Positions 52,299 to 60,239 of a DNA stretch of 64,000 nucleotides are shown here, in pieces. The position numbers were made by a program, and so were the translations under genes. Position 1 is the stretch's first letter, and the number at the start of each line of letters is the position of its first letter. The notes under the pieces are model-generated. The model saw only the letters and a program-made list of their open reading frames with translations, was not told where the DNA came from and did not search any database. The stretch comes from Bacillus sp. FJAT-50079 (GTDB lineage Bacteria > Bacillota > Bacilli > Bacillales > Bacillaceae_C). The stretch covers positions 620,001 to 684,000 of the forward strand of contig NZ_JAGYPD010000001.1 of the NCBI RefSeq assembly GCF_018343515.1, in the 5' to 3' direction.

Positions 52299-52733
52299 AT
52301 GCGTAAGAAGAAACGCAGATGCTATCACTCCAAGGATCACTCTTTTTATGAAGATGATTGTTGGGGAGAACATAACGAGAAGGAGAAGCCACCATTAAAA
52401 GAAAAAATGCAAACGCAATTAAATTGTTGCTGGGAATTAAATAAAAAGGATGTTGAAAGAGTTATATTTACCGGGCCTAGCGAGCGCAACTTAACCGCTT
52501 TTGGCACGATAAAATTTGAATGTTCATCCAGTCAGCCACACGGGCTTCTTTTAGTTAAGTTTTTTAAAGGTCCGCCCGAAAAAGAATGTTTAATCGACTG
52601 CTTTTTCATTGATGAAGGAAGTTGTTCATCGTTCGTATTATCAAACTTTAACACGATTACAATCACATTAAAAAAAGGCAACACACCGGCACAAGGTGAG
52701 CTTTGTATTAATCCTATTTTTGATATATGTTAA
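52299..52733 (+). CDS. Ena-like endospore appendage subunit (DUF3992), copy A
   Basis: 144 residues. A Lys/Cys-rich N-terminus with C-C at 43-44 (LNCCWELNKKD), then a jelly-roll-like core: NLTAFGTIKFEC, LLLVKFFKG, IDEGSCSSFVLSNFNTITITL and the closing AQGELCINPIFDI. This order is that of DUF3992 endospore appendage (Ena) subunits, whose N-terminal Cys pair bonds to the next subunit in the fibre. Total Cys: 8, 21, 43, 44, 75, 97, 101, 109, 136, 144. A GGGGGAG site precedes ATG. Followed by a paralogue 108 bp on. Confidence 0.75.
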   Translation: MRKKKRRCYHSKDHSFYEDDCWGEHNEKEKPPLKEKMQTQLNCCWELNKKDVERVIFTGPSERNLTAFGTIKFECSSSQPHGLLLVKFFKGPPEKECLIDCFFIDEGSCSSFVLSNFNTITITLKKGNTPAQGELCINPIFDIC

Positions 52734-52841
52734 ACAATCTTTAAAACGTGAACACATTTTTATTTTCAAGGTAACTTGACCATTCGAGGATTCACCATTT
52801 TGCATTTAATAGTAGTAAAACATGAAAGGTGGTTAACACGA

Positions 52842-53285
52842 ATGAATTGTCGCTGTGAAAAGAAGAAACACCATCCACAGGATTGTACTCGTAACATTCA
52901 TTGCTCCTGCTTTACTTGTAACTGCTCTGATAGGCAAAGAGAGGAAGCTCAATTAAAATGTTGTTGGGAGATAAATAGAGTTGATGTGGATAGAGAGGTA
53001 TTTACAAGTCCGGGAGTCTGTAAATTAATTGCCACCGGCACACTGTCTTATGATTGTAGTACCGCTAGCCCTTCAGGGACTATTTTTGTGCGCTTTTGGA
53101 GAGGAGACCCAACAACTCCTGGAAATACGCCAATACAAACGTTAAGGGTAGATGAGGGCAGTTGCATTACCTTTGTTGCTCAAAACTTTAATACTATTAC
53201 AGTACAAGTCCCTTCTGATACGGGAACTGTTCCAGCACGGGGTGAAATTTGTATTAACCCTAATTTCAAACTTCCTTGTAACTAA
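52842..53285 (+). CDS. Ena-like endospore appendage subunit (DUF3992), copy B
   Basis: 147 residues from ATG 52842 (AAGGTGG nine bases before). The N-terminus is very Cys-rich (Cys 3, 5, 15, 21, 23, 26, 28) before the C-C pair at 40-41 (LKCCWEINRVD). The core repeats copy A: LIATGTLSYDCS, GTIFVRFWRGD, VDEGSCITFVAQNFNTITVQV, ARGEICINPNF. About half the core residues match copy A. The extra cysteines may serve anchoring or cross-linking to the coat. Confidence 0.75.
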   Translation: MNCRCEKKKHHPQDCTRNIHCSCFTCNCSDRQREEAQLKCCWEINRVDVDREVFTSPGVCKLIATGTLSYDCSTASPSGTIFVRFWRGDPTTPGNTPIQTLRVDEGSCITFVAQNFNTITVQVPSDTGTVPARGEICINPNFKLPCN

Positions 53286-53415
53286 CAACCGACTACTATC
53301 CAAGTATGACTGATCGATACGTTTAGCTTTGGGAGCAAGAGCGAAGAATACTACCGTTTTTGTTCCCTTCCATTACGTTGAAAGTGCAGAGAAGTTAGGG
53401 GAAGTGCTTCCCCAT

Positions 53416-53706
53416 TTATTTTCTGGCAAACTCGCATGAAAACAAGGTTTGGAACTTCATGTAACGATACAGAATCCGTGCATGCCTGCCCTCTCTCGTT
53501 CGTTCACAAGTCATTTTCTTCAATCGTTGAAGAAAAGCCCGATCACAATCACACGCTCTTTTGTTCCTCCGATAACATTCATCATGTGCTTTGCAAGCCG
53601 CATCAACCGCATTAATTGGGACCCCTGGTCCACTGCACCCCGGTCCACACCAGCGATACCCTGGGAAAACACAAAATCCTCCCCTTCTTCTTTTCCTTCG
53701 CGACAA
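53416..53706 (-). CDS. Phospholipase A2-like mini-protein (parvovirus VP1-type)
   Basis: 96 residues starting at TTG with AGGGAGG upstream. Arg-rich start MSRRKRRRGG, then the calcium-loop-like YRWCGPGCSGPG (18-29) and the catalytic-looking D-A-A-C-K-A-H-D-E-C-Y (His 41, Asp 42), as in the small PLA2 domain of parvovirus VP1 and its bacterial relatives. A second Asp partner is seen in CDCD. Cysteine-rich and without signal peptide. It lies just downstream of and convergent to the Ena-like pair; a spore-surface role is a guess. Confidence 0.68.
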   Translation of the reverse strand: MSRRKRRRGGFCVFPGYRWCGPGCSGPGVPINAVDAACKAHDECYRRNKRACDCDRAFLQRLKKMTCERTREGRHARILYRYMKFQTLFSCEFARK

Positions 53707-53800
53707 ATGGATAACCTCCCTTGCTTGAACTTGGATACTATAAAATATTCAATGGCATGCGTTCCTGTCCAAGCGGCTACCTATGTTTTTATGGGACTAT

Positions 53801-54007
53801 TCAAAAGCCTTTTACAATAATACCAACCATAAAGATAAGACCTGATATGAAATAGATATACATCATTCGCTTGTTTTTCAACGTTAATTCATGCATTCCC
53901 AATAAAGCGAGCGCAGCACCAAATATAAAAATCGCACCATTGTAATGAAAAAAGACGAAAACAATTGAAATAAGCGTAAGTATAAGAGCAGTTATCCTCA
54001 ACATCAT
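53801..54007 (-). CDS. Small membrane protein (DUF3953-like)
   Basis: 68 residues with three hydrophobic segments (about 4-20, 24-42, 50-66) and the turn GMHELTLKNKRMMY between the second and third. Resembles DUF3953 proteins of Bacillus; function unknown. Confidence 0.5.
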   Translation of the reverse strand: MMLRITALILTLISIVFVFFHYNGAIFIFGAALALLGMHELTLKNKRMMYIYFISGLIFMVGIIVKGF

Positions 54008-54100
54008 TTCACCTTCCCCCCAGTTATTTTAGATTAACACCACCCTACGCTCGGAATAAAATGAATAAAAGTGATGAGAGCGAAAGGAAGCTGCTACGCG

Positions 54101-54568
54101 ATGAACATTGAGAAGGCCACTTATTTACAAAAAGAAATTAGAGGAAACATTCAATTTTTCCGATATAGGAAAAATCGTCATAAAAAGAGGGCGTTCCATC
54201 TAAACCTTGTCACGGTCATCTGTTCAGCAACGATTACAACCTTACTCGGTCTACAAGATTTCAGTGTAGGAAGCTGGTTTATAAACATATCCATTATCCT
54301 TGGTGCGATCGTCACGGTGTTGAATTTCATAAACGGCTTTTACAATTATAAAGAACTTTGGATCAAGGATGGGAAGGCCTTTATTGAATTGCAAGAGTTG
54401 GAGCGCGACTTGACGTTTTATATGGAGGGAAGAGACCCCGCTTCATTCGCGGCGGAGGAGTTGGAAAAATATCGTATTCGCCTAAACGAGATCATCCATT
54501 CAAGTGCAGATATATGGTATAAATTGCATCAGAAGGAAATAGACAAAGGCGATGAGGAGGAAAGGTAA
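54101..54568 (+). CDS. SLATT/DUF4231-like membrane protein
   Basis: 155 residues: a short N-terminal helix (EKATYLQKEIRGNIQFFRYRKNRHKKRAF), two membrane helices near 38-85, then a long cytoplasmic helix YNYKELWIKDGKAFIELQELERDLTFYMEGRD. This shape fits the SLATT/DUF4231 family, some members of which are found in nucleotide-signalled conflict systems. No nucleotidyltransferase or effector gene is close, so a defence role is not supported here. GGAAG precedes ATG 54101; an earlier Met is possible. Confidence 0.55.
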   Translation: MNIEKATYLQKEIRGNIQFFRYRKNRHKKRAFHLNLVTVICSATITTLLGLQDFSVGSWFINISIILGAIVTVLNFINGFYNYKELWIKDGKAFIELQELERDLTFYMEGRDPASFAAEELEKYRIRLNEIIHSSADIWYKLHQKEIDKGDEEER

Positions 54569-54582
54569 TAAGAAATGCACTG

Positions 54583-54612
54583 CTCTCCCTTTTAACGAAA
54601 TCAAAGGGAGAG
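54583..54612. terminator. Bidirectional terminator
   Basis: CTCTCCCTTT/AAAGGGAGAG, ten-base perfect stem between convergent genes. Confidence 0.75.
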
Positions 54613-54616
54613 AGTC

Positions 54617-55510
54617 TTAAAAGAAACGTTCTCCCTCAATAATTTCAGCAAATTTTGTTGCAGCTGGTGACAATGGAACACCTTTGATCGTGCAGATCCC
54701 GATGCTTCTCTTTGGAATTTCCTCTTGTAGCGGGATTTCAAACAATAATCCTTTTGTTAAGTATTCTTCAGAAAACTCCTTTGTCACACATGCGATTCCT
54801 AAATTAATTTTGGCAAACTCTAATAATAAATCATAAGAACCTAACTCAAATTCGGGCGAAATTTTGATTCCTTTGGAAATCATAAAACTTTCTACATATT
54901 TCCGCGAATTGGATTCAGGCTCAAGAAAAATTAAAGGATATTTAATAAGCGTCTCAAAGGAAACCGGCTTTTGTAGTAAATGCTTATATTTTCCCCCACA
55001 AACAAAAACATCATGGATATCGATGCACGGCCGTAATTCCAGTGCAGGATCCTCAAGGGGGAAATTACAAACGACAATATCGACTTCACCCGATTTCATA
55101 ATAGAACAAATCTCCGCGGTTGTTCCGTTGATCATTTTGAACTTTATATTTGGATAACGGTTATGAAAGGCCTCCAAATAGGGAAGGAGAAAGTATCTTG
55201 AGATCGTATCACCAACTCCGATAATTAATTCTCCGGCGGTTAAATTTTTAAATTCCAAAATTTTTTCTTCACCAGCCTCAATTAATTTCAAGGCAGAATT
55301 TACATATTCAAACAGAAGGCTCCCTTCGGTCGTTAATGTCACACCTTTATGTGTTCGATTAAACAGTCGGGTATCCAATTCAGTTTCTAGTTGCATGATC
55401 GACTGGCTTACGGCCGGTTGCGTCATATAGAGACTTTTTGCGGCTTCCGAAAAGCTTTCACTTTTTCCAACTGTACAAAATACTTTATATAAATCCAATT
55501 TGCTAACCAT
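54617..55510 (-). CDS. LysR-family transcription regulator
   Basis: About 297 residues. HTH EAAKSLYMTQPAVSQSIMQLE at 22-42, then a ligand domain beginning near 90 (ELIIGVGDTISRYFLLPYLE). Start 55510 has AAGGGGGG upstream. It is divergent from the CofE-like gene, the usual layout for a LysR activator and its target; the shared region 55511-55629 holds T-N11-A-like words. Confidence 0.87.
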   Translation of the reverse strand: MVSKLDLYKVFCTVGKSESFSEAAKSLYMTQPAVSQSIMQLETELDTRLFNRTHKGVTLTTEGSLLFEYVNSALKLIEAGEEKILEFKNLTAGELIIGVGDTISRYFLLPYLEAFHNRYPNIKFKMINGTTAEICSIMKSGEVDIVVCNFPLEDPALELRPCIDIHDVFVCGGKYKHLLQKPVSFETLIKYPLIFLEPESNSRKYVESFMISKGIKISPEFELGSYDLLLEFAKINLGIACVTKEFSEEYLTKGLLFEIPLQEEIPKRSIGICTIKGVPLSPAATKFAEIIEGERFF

Positions 55511-55629
55511 ATAAGCCCCCCTTATATCTATCATTAGATATACACATTTTACTTATACCACTCTATTCATGTATATTACAAGTAGATAAGTGAGTAAACT
55601 AACTCTATTAGTTATAAGGAGCGATTATA

Positions 55630-56820
55630 TTGGAAAGAGTAGTTGGAACCGTTGTAAGGGGACTTCGCTGTCCGATCATTCATCAAGGAGATCGCATTGA
55701 AGAAATCGTTGTCGATAGTGTACTAAAAGCTTCAGAAATTGAAGGCTTTCAATTGAATGATAGAGATATTGTTACATTAACAGAATCGATTGTTGCTCGG
55801 GCACAAGGGAATTTTGCAACGATTGACCATATTGCTCATGACGTTCGTTCGAAATTCGGCGACGATCCAATTGGTGTGATCTTTCCGATCTTAAGCCGTA
55901 ATCGTTTCGCTAACTGTCTACGCGGAATTGCTAAAGGAGCAAAGAAAATCATTTTAATGCTTAGCTATCCGGCAGATGAAGTAGGTAACCATCTAGTAGA
56001 CATTGATATGCTTGATGAAAAAGGAGTGAATCCTTGGACAGATGTTTTAAATGAAAAGCAATTTCGTGACCTTTTCGGATATAATAAGCATACATTTACT
56101 GGTATTGATTATATTGACTACTATAAATCACTTGTTGAAGAATATGGAGTTGAATGTGAAGTTATCTTCTCCAATAACCCGAAAACAATTTTAGATTATA
56201 CAAAAAGCGTCCTCGCATGTGACATCCATACGAGATTTAGAACTAAGAGAATTCTTGAAGCCAATGGTGGAGAAAAAGTATATAGCCTCGATAACATTTT
56301 ATCTGCACCTGTCGATGGGAGCGGCTATAATGAAGAATACGGACTGCTTGGCTCCAATAAATCAACAGATGACGGCGTGAAATTATTCCCGCGTGATTGT
56401 CAGCCTGTTGTTGAAACCATTCAGCAAATGCTTAAAGAAAAAACAGGAAAAACAATCGAAGTCATGGTTTACGGAGATGGAGCATTTAAAGATCCTGTCG
56501 GTAAAATATGGGAGCTTGCAGACCCTGTTGTTTCCCCTGCCTACACATCAGGACTTGATGGAACACCGAATGAAGTGAAATTAAAATACCTTGCTGATAA
56601 TAATTTTGCCGATTTAAAAGGCGAGGAACTCCAGAAAGCCATTACTGAATTCATTAGTAACAAGGACGAAAACCTCGTCGGCTCCATGGAATCACAAGGA
56701 ACAACACCAAGAAAGCTGACTGACTTAATTGGTTCATTATCAGATTTAACATCTGGAAGCGGCGATAAAGGAACACCGATCGTATTTATTCAAGGTTACT
56801 TCGATAACTTTACAAAATAA
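55630..56820 (+). CDS. CofE-like (coenzyme F420-0:L-glutamate ligase family) protein
   Basis: 396 residues, starting at TTG with AAGGAG nine bases before. Family words: GDRIEEIVVDSV, DIVTLTESIVARAQGN, FGDDPIGVIFPILSRNRF, DIHTRFRTKRILEANGG and YGDGAFKDPVGKIWELADPVVSPA. CofE adds glutamate to F420, but Bacillaceae generally lack F420, and no other F420 gene is in the window. The Firmicute members must have another, unknown acceptor. LysR-type regulator divergent upstream; a 13-copy array follows. Confidence 0.75.
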   Translation: MERVVGTVVRGLRCPIIHQGDRIEEIVVDSVLKASEIEGFQLNDRDIVTLTESIVARAQGNFATIDHIAHDVRSKFGDDPIGVIFPILSRNRFANCLRGIAKGAKKIILMLSYPADEVGNHLVDIDMLDEKGVNPWTDVLNEKQFRDLFGYNKHTFTGIDYIDYYKSLVEEYGVECEVIFSNNPKTILDYTKSVLACDIHTRFRTKRILEANGGEKVYSLDNILSAPVDGSGYNEEYGLLGSNKSTDDGVKLFPRDCQPVVETIQQMLKEKTGKTIEVMVYGDGAFKDPVGKIWELADPVVSPAYTSGLDGTPNEVKLKYLADNNFADLKGEELQKAITEFISNKDENLVGSMESQGTTPRKLTDLIGSLSDLTSGSGDKGTPIVFIQGYFDNFTK

Positions 56821-56860
56821 GGAGAGCCTGGAAATATTGGGCTTGGATTGTAATTTGTGT

Positions 56861-57133
56861 GATGGCTTAGAAATTTGCGCTTTGGCTTAGAAATTTGCGC
56901 TTTGGCTTAGAAATTTGCGCTTTGGCTTAGAAATTTGCGCTTTGGCTTAGAAATTTGCGCTTTGGCTTAGAAATTTGCGCTTTGGCTTAGAAATTTGCGC
57001 TTTGGCTTAGAAATTTGCGCTTTGGCTTAGAAATTTGCGCTTTGGCTTAGAAATTTGCGCTTTGGCTTAGAAATTTGCGCTTTGGCTTAGAAATTTGCGC
57101 TTTGGCTTAGAAATTTGCGCTTTGGCTTAGAAA
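56861..57133. repeat. 20-bp perfect tandem array (13 copies plus a partial)
   Basis: The 20-bp unit TTTGGCTTAGAAATTTGCGC repeats with no change from 56881 to 57120 (12 units), preceded by one unit with GAT in place of TTT and followed by a 13-base partial. It lies between the CofE-like stop and its terminator, so it is transcribed. The unit is not a multiple of three, so it does not encode a repeat protein. Confidence 0.97.
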
Positions 57134-57175
57134 AAGGTGCCTGATCCTCCAATACTGGAGGCAGGCACCTTTTTT
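57131..57175. terminator. Bidirectional terminator
   Basis: AAAAAGGTGCCTG with CAGGCACCTTTTT and an inner CCTCC/GGAGG; T-runs on both strands, between convergent genes. Confidence 0.88.
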
Positions 57176-57944
57176 AATAGCCTTTTGACAACAAGTAAGC
57201 AACACTAAATGCTACGAACGAAAAAGCAACAAATACAGCGTCGACCTTTGAATACGATGTTGAATAAAAGTACGTTCGCTTCGCTCCCATCTGGAATCGT
57301 TTCGCCTCCATTGCCACGGCAACTCGTTGGGCTCTGCGAATGCTTTGTGCAAATAATGGGACAGTGAATAATTGTAAACGCTGAAGGACGCCTTTTAGCC
57401 CTTTTGAAAAATGAACACCACGCACTTTGAGCGCATTCGCTCTTGTTTGCAGCTCTTCGACAATGATCGGCATTAACCGAACGGAGGCGATAAAACTGTA
57501 TGCAAATTTAGATGGCATGCGAAATTGCTGCATCAAAGCATAGAACAATAAAATTGGCCGCGACGTTAATAAAAAGGTCCAGCTTAAAAAACCAAAACTT
57601 GCAGTTTTAAAACCTAGCAATAGTCCATGTTGGATGCTTTCTTCGGAAATTTTAATTAGCCCCCATGACCATAGGACGCTCGTTCCTTTTCCAAACAACA
57701 TCATTGTAACCGCCGACGAAAAAAATGAGACAATAATCGGGATGGAAAAAAGCAATAATTTTCGCCATGAATACCCACTAAAACAATAGAGAATTAGCCC
57801 GTATAGCACCATTTGATTGAGGGCAAATTGGAAATTTTGATTGAAAAGCACGATGATTAAAAAGACAAAAACAAAGGCGAACTTCAGCGCGGGATTGACA
57901 CGAAACAACCAAGTTTCCCTACGTGGCGTGAACAATTCTAGCAT
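57174..57944 (-). CDS. ykoC: ECF transporter T component (YkoC-like)
   Basis: About 256 residues, four to five membrane helices and the coupling segment SVRLMPIIVEELQTRANALKVRG with the two Ala-Arg-Gly-like motifs that hold the ATPases. Start 57944 has AGGAGG upstream and overlaps the ATPase gene by 26 bp. Part of the thiamine-precursor (HMP) importer YkoEDC. Confidence 0.86.
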   Translation of the reverse strand: MLELFTPRRETWLFRVNPALKFAFVFVFLIIVLFNQNFQFALNQMVLYGLILYCFSGYSWRKLLLFSIPIIVSFFSSAVTMMLFGKGTSVLWSWGLIKISEESIQHGLLLGFKTASFGFLSWTFLLTSRPILLFYALMQQFRMPSKFAYSFIASVRLMPIIVEELQTRANALKVRGVHFSKGLKGVLQRLQLFTVPLFAQSIRRAQRVAVAMEAKRFQMGAKRTYFYSTSYSKVDAVFVAFSFVAFSVAYLLSKGY

Positions 57945-59364
57945 CTTGCTTTTCCTCCTGTTTTCCTTTTGAAAAAACTCCTTTATGAATGGTCCACACT
58001 TCTGTTGCAAAATGATCGACTATATTCGAATCATGCGTAACCATAATAATCGTCGTTCCTTCCTTGCGTAATTTCTCCAGCTTTTCAAGCATCGCAAAGG
58101 TGTTTTTCGCATCTTGCCCAAACGTCGGCTCATCGAGCAATAATACCTTCGCTCCATGTGCCAATGCGGTTGCTACACTTAATCGCCTTTTCTGGCCGAT
58201 CGATAATTGAAATGGATGGCGATTTTCGTTTATATTCAAATGAAACAAATTAAGCAGGTCTTCCACTTTCTCCCGAATATTCTCGCCTTTTATAGAAAAG
58301 GCAAGTTCGTCAAAAACTGAATTCGTAATAAATTGCAGCTCGGGATTTTGAAAAACGAGCGAGAGACCGATTGGCGGTTTCTTTTTTTTCTCTTGCAAAT
58401 CAAGCATTTTCCCGTCAAGCTCATAATGTCCCGTTGTATGCAGCAAATGCATTAACGATAATAGAAATGTGCTTTTCCCGGCCCCATTTTCCCCGACAAT
58501 CGCAATCCAGCTTCCCTGACAAACTTCTCCTTGCCCGATATGAATCTTCCGTTCTTTCCCCCGATAACCGTTGAAATTCCGAAGCTGAATGATTTCCTTT
58601 CCTTGATCGCTTCGCTTTTGTTTTAAAAAATGAGAGGAGGCGATATAATCCTCCCACACATTCGGATACCAAATGCCATACTCAATTAGTTCCCGTTTAT
58701 GCTTTGTGAAAATGAGTTCTGGCGCCCCATCAGCAATAACTTCACCCGTCTCATTAAATAAAACAACCCGCTCCACCCAATCAGCGATTTGATCAATTTT
58801 ATGCTCAACGATGATGACCGTCTTATCTTTTGCCACAGCTTTCACTGACTCCCAAATTTGTACCGTTCCTTCCGGATCAAGCAACGCTGTCGGCTCATCA
58901 AGAAAGATCACTTCCGGTTCTAGTAAAAGAACAGAAGCGAGCGCCAGTCTTTGTTTCATCCCTTGTGAAAGATGCTGAATGGGCGTATGCGGTTCATCCA
59001 ATCGCAAGCCGACACGCTCTAACACTTCCTCAATTCTTATGTCCATCTCATCTCTAGGCACATTTAAATTTTCCAATACAAATGCAAGCTCTTCATCGAC
59101 ATAGGGCATACAAAATTGCGTATCTGGATCTTGAAAAACAAATCCCCATGAGTTCGGTGCAACAAACGAGTCGTATTTGAGTGGAACCTCGATTGAGTGA
59201 GGAATTATCCCGCTTAATACTTGCAACAACGTTGATTTTCCGCAGCCGCTCGGACCAAGCAATAGTACTTTTTCCCCTGACTTCACAGAAAAAGAGAGGT
59301 CCTCAAATATTAAGCTCGGCTCCCCTGGAAACTTTAGACGCAAATTTTTTACATGAATACTCAA
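57919..59364 (-). CDS. ykoD: ECF transporter double ATPase (YkoD-like)
   Basis: 481 residues with two ABC cassettes in tandem: Walker A LGPSGCGKST near 34 and VGENGAGKST near 295; signatures LSQGMKQR and LSIGQKRR; Walker B VIFLDEPTALLDP and VLLLDEPTFGQD. One protein replaces EcfA and EcfA'. Overlaps ykoE by 4 bp and ykoC by 26 bp. Energises uptake of hydroxymethylpyrimidine or thiamine. Confidence 0.9.
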   Translation of the reverse strand: MSIHVKNLRLKFPGEPSLIFEDLSFSVKSGEKVLLLGPSGCGKSTLLQVLSGIIPHSIEVPLKYDSFVAPNSWGFVFQDPDTQFCMPYVDEELAFVLENLNVPRDEMDIRIEEVLERVGLRLDEPHTPIQHLSQGMKQRLALASVLLLEPEVIFLDEPTALLDPEGTVQIWESVKAVAKDKTVIIVEHKIDQIADWVERVVLFNETGEVIADGAPELIFTKHKRELIEYGIWYPNVWEDYIASSHFLKQKRSDQGKEIIQLRNFNGYRGKERKIHIGQGEVCQGSWIAIVGENGAGKSTFLLSLMHLLHTTGHYELDGKMLDLQEKKKKPPIGLSLVFQNPELQFITNSVFDELAFSIKGENIREKVEDLLNLFHLNINENRHPFQLSIGQKRRLSVATALAHGAKVLLLDEPTFGQDAKNTFAMLEKLEKLRKEGTTIIMVTHDSNIVDHFATEVWTIHKGVFSKGKQEEKQDARIVHAT

Positions 59365-59945
59365 GAAACAACATCCTTCTTATCAAGCAAATCGTATTCC
59401 TCTTTCGCTACCGGGCGAACGAGATTTGTAACCCCCGTCGCTTCTAACGCACGAACGATCAAATATGCAAAAATTCCGGTAAAAATGAAGGCACTAATGA
59501 TACGCAAACCATATTTAACAATCAATGCCCATAGTTCAAGGTTCGCATATCCATAAACTAAATCTAGTAAAAAGCTTGCCAAGCAGGAAGCGATGCCTGC
59601 AAATCCTGCAATCACAACACCAAAGCGCTTATAACGAAAAGCAGCGAACAATAGCTCTGCAGCCAACCCTTGAGCAAAACCGTAAATGAGAACAGTAAAA
59701 CCATGTCCAATAAACGCAGATAAACCAGCAGCGGCAACGCTCGCTAACAACGCAACACCTGGCTTACGAATGAGCAAGAATGCAAATGGGCCAACCATAA
59801 ACCAAAGACCGTATAATAATTGACGTGCGACTGGAAAGATCGGCTTAACAACGGTGTACAAATCATCCCAAAACTTCATCGTAATCCCGAAGACCACTCC
59901 GATCATAATCGTAATTAGCAAATCTGAAAACTTTAACTTCCTCAT
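59361..59945 (-). CDS. ykoE: ECF transporter S component for thiamine precursor (YkoE-like)
   Basis: 194 residues with six membrane helices; KFWDDLYTVVKPIFPVARQLLYGLWFMVGPFAFLL is typical of YkoE. It binds hydroxymethylpyrimidine (or thiamine). First gene of the operon under a TPP riboswitch; AGGGGATAG precedes ATG. Confidence 0.9.
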   Translation of the reverse strand: MRKLKFSDLLITIMIGVVFGITMKFWDDLYTVVKPIFPVARQLLYGLWFMVGPFAFLLIRKPGVALLASVAAAGLSAFIGHGFTVLIYGFAQGLAAELLFAAFRYKRFGVVIAGFAGIASCLASFLLDLVYGYANLELWALIVKYGLRIISAFIFTGIFAYLIVRALEATGVTNLVRPVAKEEYDLLDKKDVVS

Positions 59946-59971
59946 CTTTCTATCCCCTTTTTGTATTTTTC

Positions 59972-60004
59972 ACACAAAAAAACCGTCCATATGCACAGAC
60001 GGTT
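59972..60004 (-). terminator. Riboswitch-controlled terminator of ykoEDC
   Basis: AACCGTC/GACGGTT, loop of about ten, then seven T on the minus strand. Confidence 0.88.
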
Positions 60005-60032
60005 GAGAATAGTAGAATCCATACTCAAATAA

Positions 60033-60124
60033 GCTCTCTACGCTGGCATTATCCAGATCAGATTAACGGTCAGCAGCGGATAATAGCTGCAATCTCAGCC
60101 TGATTCACTCAAGCACCCGGACGG
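60033..60124 (-). ncRNA. TPP (thi-box) riboswitch
   Basis: On the minus strand GGGTGC, then CAGGCTGAGAT, GACCGTTAATCTGATCTGGATAATGCCAGCG and AGAGAG are in the standard order; stems P2 and P4 can form. High thiamine pyrophosphate should terminate ykoEDC. Confidence 0.96.
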
Positions 60125-60239
60125 AATTTTATGTAATTGCCTTCAGTATACATTGTATAAACGAATTTGTCTAATTCATGGAAAGTTTCTGAATTACCGA
60201 GATGGGAGCGTTGATTTCCGTTCTGGCTGGGATATAAAC

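Noticed and set aside
54101-54568. Anti-phage defence island
   Set aside because: One SLATT-like gene without nuclease, nucleotidyltransferase or recombinase partners is not enough.
56861-57133. CRISPR-like array
   Set aside because: Units follow each other with no unique spacers, the unit is 20 bp, and no cas gene is present.
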